Shown here: positions 1-6,123 of the stretch, piece by piece
Layout: each line of letters starts with the position of its first letter
Numbering within the stretch: the stretch's first letter is position 1
Assembly (NCBI GenBank): GCA_021803645.1
Contig: JAJZLI010000030.1
Span: 1 to 9,207 of the forward strand
Origin: a bacterium
GTDB lineage: Bacteria > Patescibacteriota > Dojkabacteria > JAKAPS01 > JAJZLI01
Direction: 5' to 3'
Length of the DNA stretch: 9,207 nucleotides
Program-made: the position numbers and the translations under genes
The notes under the pieces: model-generated
Database searches by the model: none
What the model saw: the letters and a program-made list of their open reading frames with translations, nothing else
Told to the model about the DNA's origin: nothing

Positions 1-75
1 AACAATTACTAATTTATCTTTTACATCCAAAACCTCACTCTGAAAGTTAGTAGAATCTACTGCTACATGAGACAT
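1..75 (-). CDS. Thioredoxin, N-terminal 25 residues (cut by window edge)
   Basis: Reading leftward from the ATG at 75, the frame stays open to the window edge and gives 25 residues beginning MSHVAVDSTNFQSEVLD and ending LVIV. This is the typical thioredoxin opening: a short first strand, a helix (F..EVL) and the strand that leads into the WCGPC redox site, which would lie just outside the window. Thioredoxins are cytoplasmic dithiol reductants for ribonucleotide reductase and other proteins. The start is supported by a TATTAT hexamer 7 nt upstream and no better in-frame start. The gene follows the pilins on the same strand but is separated from them by a terminator, so it is probably a separate transcript. 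The active site is not visible, so another thioredoxin-fold protein is possible. Confidence 0.72.
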   Translation of the reverse strand, partial: MSHVAVDSTNFQSEVLDVKDKLVIV

Positions 76-82
76 AATAGTT

Positions 83-88
83 ATAATA
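83..88 (-). promoter_or_regulatory. -10-like element of the thioredoxin gene (leaderless start)
   Basis: On the minus strand TATTAT occupies 88-83 and the ATG begins 7 nt later at 75, so the expected transcription start falls on or next to the start codon. No Shine-Dalgarno sequence precedes the ATG and no clear -35 is seen. In such AT-rich DNA a hexamer match is weak evidence alone; the repeated spacing at other genes in this window strengthens it. Confidence 0.35.
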
Positions 89-177
89 AATAATATAATT
101 AAAAAAAGTATACCATAATCAAAACATAAACAAAATGAAATTTATAAGCTAAATGAATAAGAGGCTATGTATATTAA

Positions 178-210
178 TAAAAAAGCGGCAATTTCAAAAT
201 CACCGCTTTT
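178..210 (-). terminator. Intrinsic terminator after the pilin genes
   Basis: An 8-bp perfect inverted repeat (AAAAGCGG at 181-188, CCGCTTTT at 203-210) encloses a 14-nt loop. Read on the minus strand, the GC-containing stem is followed by a run of six T (184-179), then ATT. It lies 24 bp past the stop codon of the pilin gene ending at 234, where a transcription terminator is expected. On the plus strand the stem is followed by A residues, so it should act in one direction only. Confidence 0.82.
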
Positions 211-233
211 AAAACCTTAACTAAAATTTATGT

Positions 234-773
234 TCAGTTATAATCCCAAGCAACTGGATAACCCGCTGTGTTTGTTGATGCACCTTTTTGCATTCCAGTT
301 ACAAAAACGACTACCTTAGAACCTGCAGAATTAATAGCAACATAATAGTTGCCTGAAGGAATTGAAGATAAGTAGCTTTGTAATTCTGTTGCAAGAGCTG
401 AACCAGCTGTTAATTGAGTGCATGCACCAGAAACCGTTACTGTAGCATTAGGAATAGTTCCTGTCCCTGTAACACAGTTAGGTATTCCAATTTCAGATCC
501 TGTTATAGAATATCCATATGGAGAATTTGTTATCGTAGGAGAAGAAGTTAATTGAGCTATACCTCCAGGATATTGTCCTCCATTGTCTACTGTATAAGTT
601 TGGATTGCATTAAAAATATCTTGAACGTTTGTAGTCCTTGATGTATTATTTGCATCAGCAATTCTACCTGCAGGATTCAGGGCAACCAGAACGACTAATG
701 CCAAAATTGCAAGGATAACAATAACAATGATAATTTCTATAAGAGTAAAACCTTTATTTTTTAACTTTAACAT
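234..773 (-). CDS. Type IV pilin-like protein (prepilin with class III signal), major pilin candidate
   Basis: The 179-residue protein begins MLKLKNKG|FTLIE, a classic prepilin signal: a short basic leader, Gly8 before the cleavage point, Phe9 as mature residue 1, and Glu13 as mature residue 5. A long hydrophobic helix follows (about residues 10-32), then a polar alpha-helical stretch with Q, N and Y and a Gly/Ser/Thr-rich C-terminal domain. It should be processed by a prepilin peptidase (PilD) and assembled into a type IV pilus or pseudopilus at the cell surface. Cys100 and Cys118 could form a disulfide. It shares the motifs GIPNC and VVFVTGMQ with the neighbouring upstream paralogue. The start is fixed by a strong Shine-Dalgarno sequence 9 nt upstream, and a consensus promoter lies in the gap between the pilins. 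These signals suggest high expression and a major-subunit role, which is inference. No assembly ATPase or peptidase is in the window. Confidence 0.88.
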   Translation of the reverse strand: MLKLKNKGFTLIEIIIVIVILAILALVVLVALNPAGRIADANNTSRTTNVQDIFNAIQTYTVDNGGQYPGGIAQLTSSPTITNSPYGYSITGSEIGIPNCVTGTGTIPNATVTVSGACTQLTAGSALATELQSYLSSIPSGNYYVAINSAGSKVVVFVTGMQKGASTNTAGYPVAWDYN

Positions 774-782
774 TTATAAGTC

Positions 783-791
783 CACCCCCTT
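783..791 (-). promoter_or_regulatory. Strong Shine-Dalgarno sequence of the downstream pilin gene
   Basis: On the minus strand AAGGGGGTG (791-783) differs at one base from the anti-SD complement AAGGAGGTG and lies 9 nt before the ATG at 773. The run of five G is striking in this AT-rich DNA. It is the strongest ribosome-binding site in the window and confirms the start codon. Confidence 0.88.
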
Positions 792-813
792 TATTTTATA
801 TCTGAATAAATAC

Positions 814-842
814 AATATATAATCCTTAAAAATTTTTGTCAA
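814..842 (-). promoter_or_regulatory. Sigma-70-type promoter of the downstream pilin gene
   Basis: On the minus strand a perfect TTGACA (842-837) is separated by exactly 17 bp from TATATT (819-814). Initiation is expected near 807, giving a leader of about 34 nt that contains the Shine-Dalgarno sequence. It begins just after the stop codon of the upstream pilin gene (849), so the two pilins can be expressed at different levels. It is the best match to consensus in the window. Confidence 0.82.
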
Positions 843-848
843 TTTATA

Positions 849-1385
849 CTAATACCTATAAGTTTCGAAAGCTAAATAATAACCATTAACATCTTGAGAT
901 TGACTCCTTTGCATTCCCGTAACAAACACAACTAAGGTATTATCTGAACTATTAACACCGGCATAAAAAGTTCCAGATGTGGGTGTTTTTAAATATTTAG
1001 AAATTTCATTATAAATTAAAGATCCAGAAGATACAGAAATACAAGAGGTTGTAGAATATGAACCTGCTTGTGTACAATTTGGAATTCCTTTAGCTTTTGT
1101 AACTATGTTATATCCTGATCCCACACCAGAGGAGGCAACATTAGGTGTAATAAGCGGAGATGGAAGGATAGGAATACCAGAAGGAAGTTCACCTTGGTGT
1201 TTGAAAGAATACATTTCAAATGCAGTTACTACAGATTTTAATCCAGAAATTTCACTTGCATCGGAAGAGTTATAATAAGAACCCTTCCCATTAAGACTTA
1301 TAAATATCAGAAAAACAACAATAGCTAAGATAACAACAATAATTATTAACTCAATTAAAGTAAAACCTTTATTATTATCTGACAT
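849..1385 (-). CDS. Type IV pilin-like protein, upstream paralogue
   Basis: From the ATG at 1385 the product is 178 residues and starts MSDNNKG|FTLIE. Cleavage would follow Gly7; Glu12 is mature residue 5, and a hydrophobic helix spans about residues 9-31. A longer frame opens at a GTG at 1409, but this adds a leader (MIICYYSY) unlike a prepilin signal and would run through the putative extended -10, so the ATG is preferred. The C-terminal half parallels the neighbour: GIPNC, a second cysteine (Cys104, Cys115), YAGVNS, then VVFVTGMQ, which points to tandem duplication. The N-terminal helix differs after the first 20 residues, and the conserved ALNP of the sister becomes SLNG. It has no Shine-Dalgarno sequence and is probably translated from a leaderless mRNA. 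It may be a minor pilin or an alternative subunit. Its role is inferred from family and position only. Confidence 0.84.
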   Translation of the reverse strand: MSDNNKGFTLIELIIIVVILAIVVFLIFISLNGKGSYYNSSDASEISGLKSVVTAFEMYSFKHQGELPSGIPILPSPLITPNVASSGVGSGYNIVTKAKGIPNCTQAGSYSTTSCISVSSGSLIYNEISKYLKTPTSGTFYAGVNSSDNTLVVFVTGMQRSQSQDVNGYYLAFETYRY

Positions 1386-1391
1386 ATAACT

Positions 1392-1400
1392 ATAATAGCA
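1392..1400 (-). promoter_or_regulatory. Extended -10 promoter of the upstream pilin gene
   Basis: On the minus strand TGCTATTAT (1400-1392) matches the extended -10 pattern TGnTATAAT with one difference. It ends 6 nt before the ATG at 1385, so the mRNA would start at or within a base of the start codon. No -35 of quality is present, as is usual for extended -10 promoters. Confidence 0.5.
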
Positions 1401-1474
1401 AATTATCACTTTTTATAAAATATAGAATAAATTAAACTTAAATAACAAGGAATACTATAAAGAATATTGAAATG

Positions 1475-1497
1475 TTATCCACAATTTGTTATCCTAA
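1475..1497 (+). promoter_or_regulatory. DnaA boxes upstream of dnaA
   Basis: TTATCCACA at 1475-1483 is a perfect high-affinity DnaA box. A second, degenerate copy, TTATCCTAA (7 of 9), follows at 1489-1497 in the same orientation. They lie about 70-90 bp before the dnaA start, between the divergent pilin gene and dnaA. Established precedent is DnaA autoregulation from such boxes; they may also form a second sub-region of a bipartite origin flanking dnaA. Confidence 0.8.
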
Positions 1498-1552
1498 AAA
1501 TTAGGTTTAAATATATACAAATTATTTCAAATTTCTGCCTCATAATATATAT

Positions 1553-1566
1553 TATATTTTTTCACA
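1553..1566 (+). promoter_or_regulatory. Candidate -10 element and near-consensus DnaA box abutting the dnaA start codon
   Basis: TATATT (1553-1558) ends 8 nt before the ATG at 1567. TTTTTCACA (1558-1566), one mismatch from TTATTCACA, ends directly against the ATG. The same nonamer recurs twice in the oriC region. If the mRNA is leaderless, DnaA bound here would cover the transcription start. No Shine-Dalgarno sequence and no convincing -35 are seen. Confidence 0.4.
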
Positions 1567-2907
1567 ATGCAGAATAATATTAATGCTATTTGGAAAATAG
1601 CATCATCACAAATACAACTTAAAATATCAGATAAAAATTTTAAAGTTTGGTTTTCAAAAATAAAGTTAATTAGTATTGATGGAAACGTAGCTACTATATC
1701 TTGCCCCAATGCATTTACATCAGATTTTATTCAATCAAACTACCTTATAACTACACAACAGGCGATTAGTAATGCTTTTGGGGAAAATGTTGAGTTAGCT
1801 TTTACAATAAATAAAGATAATTCAGTTGCAAATAATATAGATTTTCCTATATTTGAAGAATCTACAAAAGAAGTAGAAATTAAGAAAAATAATGATAGTA
1901 ATTTAAATCCAAAATACACAATGGATAACTTTGTAGTTGGTCAATCAAATAGAATAGCTCATGCTGCAGCACTTGCAATAATACAAAATCCAGGACAAGT
2001 ATATAACCCATTTTTTATATATGGGGGCGTAGGACTTGGAAAAACCCATCTTATGCAAGCAATAGGGAATTCACTTGCTAAAACTAATAATGCAAATGTA
2101 CTTTATATAAGTAGTGAAGCTTTTTTAAATGAGCTTGTAGATGCAATTCAAAGAGGAAAAACAGATAACTCTAGAAAAAAATATAGGGAAAGAGATGTAC
2201 TTATTATAGATGACATCCAGTTTATTTCAGGAAAACAAAGAACTCAAGAGGAATTTTTCCATATATTTAATACTCTACAACAGGCAAATAAACAGATAAT
2301 ACTTGCATCAGATAGACCTCCAAAAGATATACAAAATCTAGAGGAGAGGTTAGTTTCAAGATTTGAAGGAGGTATGGTAGCAGATATAGAAATGCCCGAT
2401 GAAGAAACAAGACTAGCCATTTTAAAGAAAAAATGTGAAGAAAAAAATTTTCTAATAGATGAAGATATAATAAAGCTAATAGCGGATGGTAATGCTTCAA
2501 ATATAAGGGAACTTGAAGGATTATTAACAAAGTTAATAGCAAATCAAAATATAGCAGGAAAAACATTAAATAAAGAAGAGGCTGCCAAAATAATAGGAGT
2601 ATCATTCAAGAAAAAGACAAGAAGACTTAAACCTCAAGATGTTATAAATATTATATGTGAAAGATTTGGTGTATCTCAAAAAGAGATAAAGGGACAAAAA
2701 AGGACAAGTTCAATAGTTCTTCCAAGACAGGTAGCAATGTACATATTAAGAACGGAATTAAATTTATCACTAATAGAAGTAGCAAATATAATAAGAAGAA
2801 AAGATCATACTACAGTTATACATGCTGTGGATAAAATAGAAAATATGATATCTACAAATACAGAATTAAAGCATCAAATCAATGAAATTAAAGATAACCT
2901 AAGATAA
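1567..2907 (+). CDS. dnaA: Chromosomal replication initiator protein DnaA
   Basis: The 446-residue AAA+ protein binds DnaA boxes at oriC and opens the duplex for helicase loading. All four domains are visible. Domain I spans about 1-80 and a short linker 81-115. Domain III has Walker A GGVGLGKT (153-160), Walker B VLIIDD (211-216), sensor I near 246-250, the arginine finger in VSRF (Arg265) and sensor II in NIRELEG (312-318). Domain IV is a helix-turn-helix ending in the DnaA signature around 400-424. DHTTVIHA is intact, but the usual GGR before it is RRK (410-412) and the helix upstream is altered (Ile-Ile where Phe-Gly is common). Length is normal for DnaA. DnaA boxes lie before and after the gene, so autoregulation is likely. 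The ATG has no Shine-Dalgarno sequence. Confidence 0.98.
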   Translation: MQNNINAIWKIASSQIQLKISDKNFKVWFSKIKLISIDGNVATISCPNAFTSDFIQSNYLITTQQAISNAFGENVELAFTINKDNSVANNIDFPIFEESTKEVEIKKNNDSNLNPKYTMDNFVVGQSNRIAHAAALAIIQNPGQVYNPFFIYGGVGLGKTHLMQAIGNSLAKTNNANVLYISSEAFLNELVDAIQRGKTDNSRKKYRERDVLIIDDIQFISGKQRTQEEFFHIFNTLQQANKQIILASDRPPKDIQNLEERLVSRFEGGMVADIEMPDEETRLAILKKKCEEKNFLIDEDIIKLIADGNASNIRELEGLLTKLIANQNIAGKTLNKEEAAKIIGVSFKKKTRRLKPQDVINIICERFGVSQKEIKGQKRTSSIVLPRQVAMYILRTELNLSLIEVANIIRRKDHTTVIHAVDKIENMISTNTELKHQINEIKDNLR

Positions 2908-2910
2908 ATA

Positions 2911-2930
2911 TTTATGTGAATTTATGTGAA
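2911..2930 (+). repeat. Tandem 10-bp repeat in oriC
   Basis: TTTATGTGAA occurs twice in exact tandem (2911-2920 and 2921-2930). The second copy runs into TAA and so creates the perfect minus-strand DnaA box at 2925-2933; the first gives a degenerate box. A 10-bp period puts the two sites on the same face of the helix, as expected for cooperative DnaA binding next to the 3' end of dnaA. Confidence 0.75.
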
Positions 2931-3171
2931 TAACTTGTAGATAATTTGCTGATAAAAATATTTAAATTGTGAAAAACCAAAAAATAATATTCACATAATA
3001 TCAACACAAAATTTATATTATACACAAATAAAAATGTTGTATATAAGACATAAAATAAATAAAATAATGGAAAAATATATTAGGTATAATAAAAATAAAA
3101 CAATAAACATATTTTTCACACATAAAACTATTTATAACTAAGGGTTAAAATGTGTTTATTACACCTTTATG

Positions 3172-3227
3172 AACAATATATATATAATAGAAAATAATTA
3201 ATTTTATATAACAATAATAATATTATT
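3172..3227 (+). other. AT-only stretch, candidate DNA unwinding element
   Basis: Between 3172 and the dnaN start nearly every base is A or T, with TATATATATAAT at 3177-3188 and a 16-bp perfect palindrome ATAATAATATTATTAT at 3214-3229 that overlaps the dnaN ATG. The repeated AAT/TAA triplets resemble the triplet arrays DnaA uses on single strands, but the match is loose. TATAAT at 3183-3188 could also be the dnaN -10, giving a leader of about 33 nt; no Shine-Dalgarno sequence precedes dnaN. Confidence 0.45.
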
Positions 3228-4361
3228 ATGGAGATTAGAGTTGTAAGACAAAATTTTATAGATTCTCTTAATTTTATAAATAAGATATCTATATCAAAGA
3301 CAGGAGTTTCAATTCTATCAAATGTTCTTATAGAAGCAACATCTGGTAAGGTTAAACTTACAAGTACTAATTTGGAGGAAACCATAATTGCTTTATGTGG
3401 AGCTGAAGTATTAAAAGATGGATTAACTACAGTTAATTTAAGGACGTTAACAGATTTTATAGTTAATTTAAAATCAGATATTGTAAGTATTGAATTAAAA
3501 GAAAATTTACTTAATATATTTGATGATAAGAGTAATATTTCATTAAATACTATCCCATATGAAGAATTCCCATCTATTCCTGTAAAGAATGATGAATCTT
3601 TTCTTGATATACCTTCCATAGATTTTGCAGATGCAATAGATAGGACTACCTTTTCAACTTCACAGGATTCATCTAAAGCTATTCTTACAGGTGTATTATT
3701 TGAAGTTGATAAAGACATTCATCTGGTGGGAATAGATGGTTTCAGATTATCTAGTATTAACATTGATTTTAAAAGTTTTAGGTCTAAGGAAAAAGAATTA
3801 TTAGTTATTCCTTCTTCTTCTTTAAATAATATATCTAAGATTATAAGAGAAATGAATTTATCTAATGATTCTTGTGTTACCTTATCTAAGGTAGGTAGGG
3901 ATAATCAAATTGTATTTGAAATTGATAATGTAAGTTTTATAACTAGAGTTATTGATGGAAAATATCCTGATTATTCAAAAATAATTCCTGCTGATTTTGA
4001 GAGTAATTTTGTTATAAATACTGCAGATTTTATCGACTCTGTTAAGTTAACTAGTATATTTAAGTTTAAAGATGTTTCTAAAATATATTTTGATATATTA
4101 ACCAAAGATAAGAAAATAAAATTTAATTCATCTCTTGCAGAAATAGGATCTGCTGTATCTACTGTTGATTTAGATGTTATAGATGGTAAGGACAATAGGA
4201 TTAGTTATAATGCAAAATATGTTATGGATTTTCTGGTGCACTGTAATAGTGATAAGGTTGAGGTAAATTGTATAAATGCAAGTATGAAAAAGGCTACAAA
4301 ATTCACAGAGGTTGGTAATTCAAAGTATTTCCACCTAATTATGCCTATAATGGATAGGTAA
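3228..4361 (+). CDS. dnaN: DNA polymerase III beta subunit (sliding clamp)
   Basis: The 377-residue protein has the length and pattern of bacterial beta clamps: three repeated domains of about 120 residues each, opening MEIRVVRQNF and closing with a MPI-type C-terminal strand (HLIMPIMDR) equivalent to the usual VMPMR end. The dimeric ring encircles DNA and tethers DNA polymerase III and other clamp-binding proteins. The middle domain holds LTGVLFEV and VGIDGFRL, which correspond to the well-conserved LxGVLFE and TDGHRL segments. dnaN follows dnaA across oriC on the same strand, but no recF follows, unlike in most bacteria. The start codon sits in a perfect palindrome and lacks a Shine-Dalgarno sequence. 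The stop codon lies 4 bp from the stop of a convergent gene and no terminator is seen. Confidence 0.96.
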   Translation: MEIRVVRQNFIDSLNFINKISISKTGVSILSNVLIEATSGKVKLTSTNLEETIIALCGAEVLKDGLTTVNLRTLTDFIVNLKSDIVSIELKENLLNIFDDKSNISLNTIPYEEFPSIPVKNDESFLDIPSIDFADAIDRTTFSTSQDSSKAILTGVLFEVDKDIHLVGIDGFRLSSINIDFKSFRSKEKELLVIPSSSLNNISKIIREMNLSNDSCVTLSKVGRDNQIVFEIDNVSFITRVIDGKYPDYSKIIPADFESNFVINTADFIDSVKLTSIFKFKDVSKIYFDILTKDKKIKFNSSLAEIGSAVSTVDLDVIDGKDNRISYNAKYVMDFLVHCNSDKVEVNCINASMKKATKFTEVGNSKYFHLIMPIMDR

Positions 4362-4365
4362 TTTT

Positions 4366-4632
4366 TTATATATTACTTATTTTTACTTTGATATCTTTAA
4401 TTTTTTTTATTAAATATTTATTAATATTTTTTATTATTTGAGGTTTTCTGAGTATTATTTCTGAAGCAAGGTTGCCTTCATTAACTTTTATTGTAATAAT
4501 ATCCCTTTTTAGATTAGAAAGTTTAAAGCCAGGAATTTCTAAGTAATGTAATTCTTTAATTAGCTGACTTTTTACTATTTGTGCGGTATCTATTGTTTCC
4601 TGAATATTATTTGTAGATATTTTTTTTAGCAT
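4366..4632 (-). CDS. Short DUF721/DciA-like protein, candidate helicase loader
   Basis: This 88-residue basic protein is not similar enough to any family for certainty. Its central and C-terminal pattern, a strand (IITIKVNEG), then NLASEIILRKPQIIKNIN and a final strand IKDIKVKI, fits the DUF721 core, in which a short strand is followed by a helix of the sAxAqeLrlrk type and a closing irFrv-like strand. DciA proteins of this family recruit the replicative helicase DnaB in bacteria that lack DnaC or DnaI, and are often encoded next to dnaA-dnaN-recF. Position beside dnaN and oriC supports the call. It overlaps the upstream CxxC gene by 26 bp and has no Shine-Dalgarno sequence, so translation is probably coupled. 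At 88 residues it is shorter than typical DciA (about 100-150). Confidence 0.58.
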   Translation of the reverse strand: MLKKISTNNIQETIDTAQIVKSQLIKELHYLEIPGFKLSNLKRDIITIKVNEGNLASEIILRKPQIIKNINKYLIKKIKDIKVKISNI

Positions 4633-4999
4633 TAGTTATTTCATCTAGAAGGAGTTTTCCATTTTTTTTATATTTTTTTAAAGATTCAAATACTTCAATA
4701 ACTTCATTTGTTGATATAGCAGGTTTTCCTGCAAAAAATGTTATTTCCTCCCTTCTTAGGTCTACATTTAACCTGGATTTATTTATAATGTTAAGAGGTT
4801 TTACTACATACATTATGTTTTTTGACATACAATTGTCACACATTATGTATGTAACTATCACATTACCATTTTCCTGATCAATGATTTCTGCTTTATCCTT
4901 GTTATAAAATGCTCCACATTTATCACAAAATGAAGGAATGAGATCAATAATCTCCATTATTTGTGAATTTTTTGTTTTTCTTTTTTCTTTAATTTTCAT
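4607..4999 (-). CDS. Small zinc-ribbon-like protein with two CxxC pairs
   Basis: The 130-residue protein starts with a basic segment (MKIKEKRKTK) and has CDKC at 25-28 and CDNC at 54-57, a CxxC-x25-CxxC arrangement typical of a structural zinc ribbon. The C-terminal half contains RREEITFF, GKPAISTNEVIEVFESLKK and ends in a lysine-rich helix. From memory, small proteins with this arrangement (zinc ribbon followed by a P-I-S-x-[DN]-[DE]-V-[IL] segment and a helix) recur in CPR genomes, without an assigned function. It overlaps the DciA-like gene by 26 bp, so the two products are probably made together and may act together. A promoter-like TATAAT lies 10 nt before the ATG. No signal peptide or membrane segment is seen. 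Confidence 0.8.
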   Translation of the reverse strand: MKIKEKRKTKNSQIMEIIDLIPSFCDKCGAFYNKDKAEIIDQENGNVIVTYIMCDNCMSKNIMYVVKPLNIINKSRLNVDLRREEITFFAGKPAISTNEVIEVFESLKKYKKNGKLLLDEITNAKKNIYK

Positions 5000-5009
5000 T
5001 AGTATTTAT

Positions 5010-5015
5010 ATTATA
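5010..5015 (-). promoter_or_regulatory. -10 element of the CxxC protein gene
   Basis: On the minus strand a perfect TATAAT (5015-5010) lies in the 26-bp gap after the transferase gene, 10 nt before the ATG at 4999. Initiation near 5003 would give a leader of about 4 nt with no ribosome-binding site. No clear -35 is present, so the gene may also be read through from the operon upstream. Confidence 0.45.
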
Positions 5016-5025
5016 CTACATGATC

Positions 5026-6123
5026 TCAAGATTTAGATTTTTTTGTTATAAATATTACTGTTAAAAATATTAAAAATATAAATATAGCTAGTATTAGTGC
5101 TTTATGAAATCCTGTAATTAGCAATGCAAGTATTCCAAGTACAGATGTAATGCTATATTCTACAAGGGCAATTGTTTTTTGAGAATATCCTAGTGAGATT
5201 AATCTATGATGAAGATGTCTTTTGTCATTGATTTTCATAAGGGATACTATTCCCTTAGGCTTTTCCTCCTTTATTCTTGTTATTATTACCCATATTGCAT
5301 CTATTATTGGTATTGCAAGAACTAGTATTGTTGATGCTAGTTTTGCTCCTGAGTATATTGCTAGTACAGCAATTATGAACCCGTATACACTTTTTCCTGT
5401 AGATCCAGAGAATATTTTTGATGGATAAAAATTGTAAAATAAAAGTCCAAGCATTAATCCTGCAAATGCAAATCCCATTATTGCTGTATAGTGAGTTTCA
5501 AATCTTATTGAAAGGAGTGCTATTATAACTGCTGCTATAGATATATTCCCTTCAGCTAACCCATCACTACCAGCCATCCACTTAACTGCATTTATAACAA
5601 ATAGAATCCATATAAAAGTAATAATTATAGGTATAATAGATATTCTGTTTCCCATTATGGGAATATTTAATATGTTTAAATTTAATATTCCTCCTAAAGG
5701 GTTAGATAATATATTGATATTTATTCCCGAGAATATAACTATGAGTGTTGCAATTGCTTGCATTATTATTTGAAATATAGCTGATATATCAAAGATATCA
5801 TCTACTATTCCTGTTATAAGTAATATGGATATACCAATAATAAATGAAATAAGCTCTTTTGATATTGGAATATAGATAAGTATTATAAATATAAATGGGA
5901 AAATAACTGCTGCACCACCAAGTTTTAACTTTGGTGTTTCATGGATTCTTCTTTGTGCTGTTGGATCTTTTCTTTGTGTTCCAGGTAGATCAATTATATT
6001 TAATTTCTTTGCAATAATACCAATGATTGGTGTTGCAAGTAGGGATATAAGAAATGATCCTATAAAAAGAGGTAGGTATGCAAGGTATTTTGTGTAATTA
6101 CCAGATAAAAAATGTTCTATCAT
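5026..6123 (-). CDS. WecA/MraY-family polyprenyl-phosphate sugar-1-phosphate transferase (divergent)
   Basis: This 365-residue polytopic membrane protein has about ten hydrophobic segments. It belongs to the family that transfers a phospho-sugar (GlcNAc-1-P in WecA/TagO, MurNAc-pentapeptide-phosphate in MraY) from UDP to undecaprenyl phosphate at the inner face of the membrane. Family landmarks are present: RKDPTAQRRIHETPKLKLGG (51-70), the VDD pair (Asp108-Asp109), NAVKWMAGSDGLAEG (178-192) and HLHHR (303-307) followed by LGYSQ. HLHHRL and the IDLP/RRIHE motif favour WecA/TagO over MraY. Two acidic positions usual in the family are changed: DG is AG at 184, and the FxGDxGS motif reads FSGSTGKS (238-245), so the Asp is Ser240. 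The start ATG overlaps the stop of the preceding membrane-protein gene (ATGA), which fixes it and implies translational coupling. Substrate is not predictable. Confidence 0.87.
   Translation of the reverse strand: MIEHFLSGNYTKYLAYLPLFIGSFLISLLATPIIGIIAKKLNIIDLPGTQRKDPTAQRRIHETPKLKLGGAAVIFPFIFIILIYIPISKELISFIIGISILLITGIVDDIFDISAIFQIIMQAIATLIVIFSGININILSNPLGGILNLNILNIPIMGNRISIIPIIITFIWILFVINAVKWMAGSDGLAEGNISIAAVIIALLSIRFETHYTAIMGFAFAGLMLGLLFYNFYPSKIFSGSTGKSVYGFIIAVLAIYSGAKLASTILVLAIPIIDAIWVIITRIKEEKPKGIVSLMKINDKRHLHHRLISLGYSQKTIALVEYSITSVLGILALLITGFHKALILAIFIFLIFLTVIFITKKSKS

Larger units (their letters stand above)
2908..3227. other. Probable chromosomal origin of replication (oriC) between dnaA and dnaN
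   Basis: This 320-bp stretch without a gene holds a cluster of DnaA boxes. Perfect TTATNCACA matches are at 2925-2933 (minus strand, TTATTCACA) and 3018-3026 (plus, TTATACACA). One-mismatch boxes are at 2936-2944 (minus, TTATCTACA), 2968-2976 (minus, TTTTTCACA), 2987-2995 (plus, ATATTCACA) and 3112-3120 (plus, TTTTTCACA). A weaker one is at 2915-2923 (minus). Boxes left of about 2980 point one way and those right of it the other. The right part is an almost pure A/T stretch suited to unwinding. Location between dnaA and dnaN, box clustering and the AT-rich segment together make this the best oriC candidate; replication start itself is inferred. The dnaN promoter must also lie here. Confidence 0.87.

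Noticed and set aside
1386..1409. Longer upstream start (GTG 1409) for the upstream pilin
   Set aside because: It adds a hydrophobic leader unlike a prepilin signal and overlaps a good extended -10; the ATG at 1385 gives a standard short leader MSDNNKG.
2267..2605. Leucine-rich 112-codon frame antisense to dnaA
   Set aside because: It lies wholly within the well-conserved dnaA coding region on the opposite strand and has the low-complexity L/F/Y composition of an antisense shadow.
3167..3718. 183-codon frame antisense to the oriC edge and dnaN
   Set aside because: Ser/Ile/Leu-rich composition, no motif, and overlaps the conserved dnaN; treated as a shadow. The same applies to smaller antisense frames at 1527-1709, 3971-4195 and 5222-5428.
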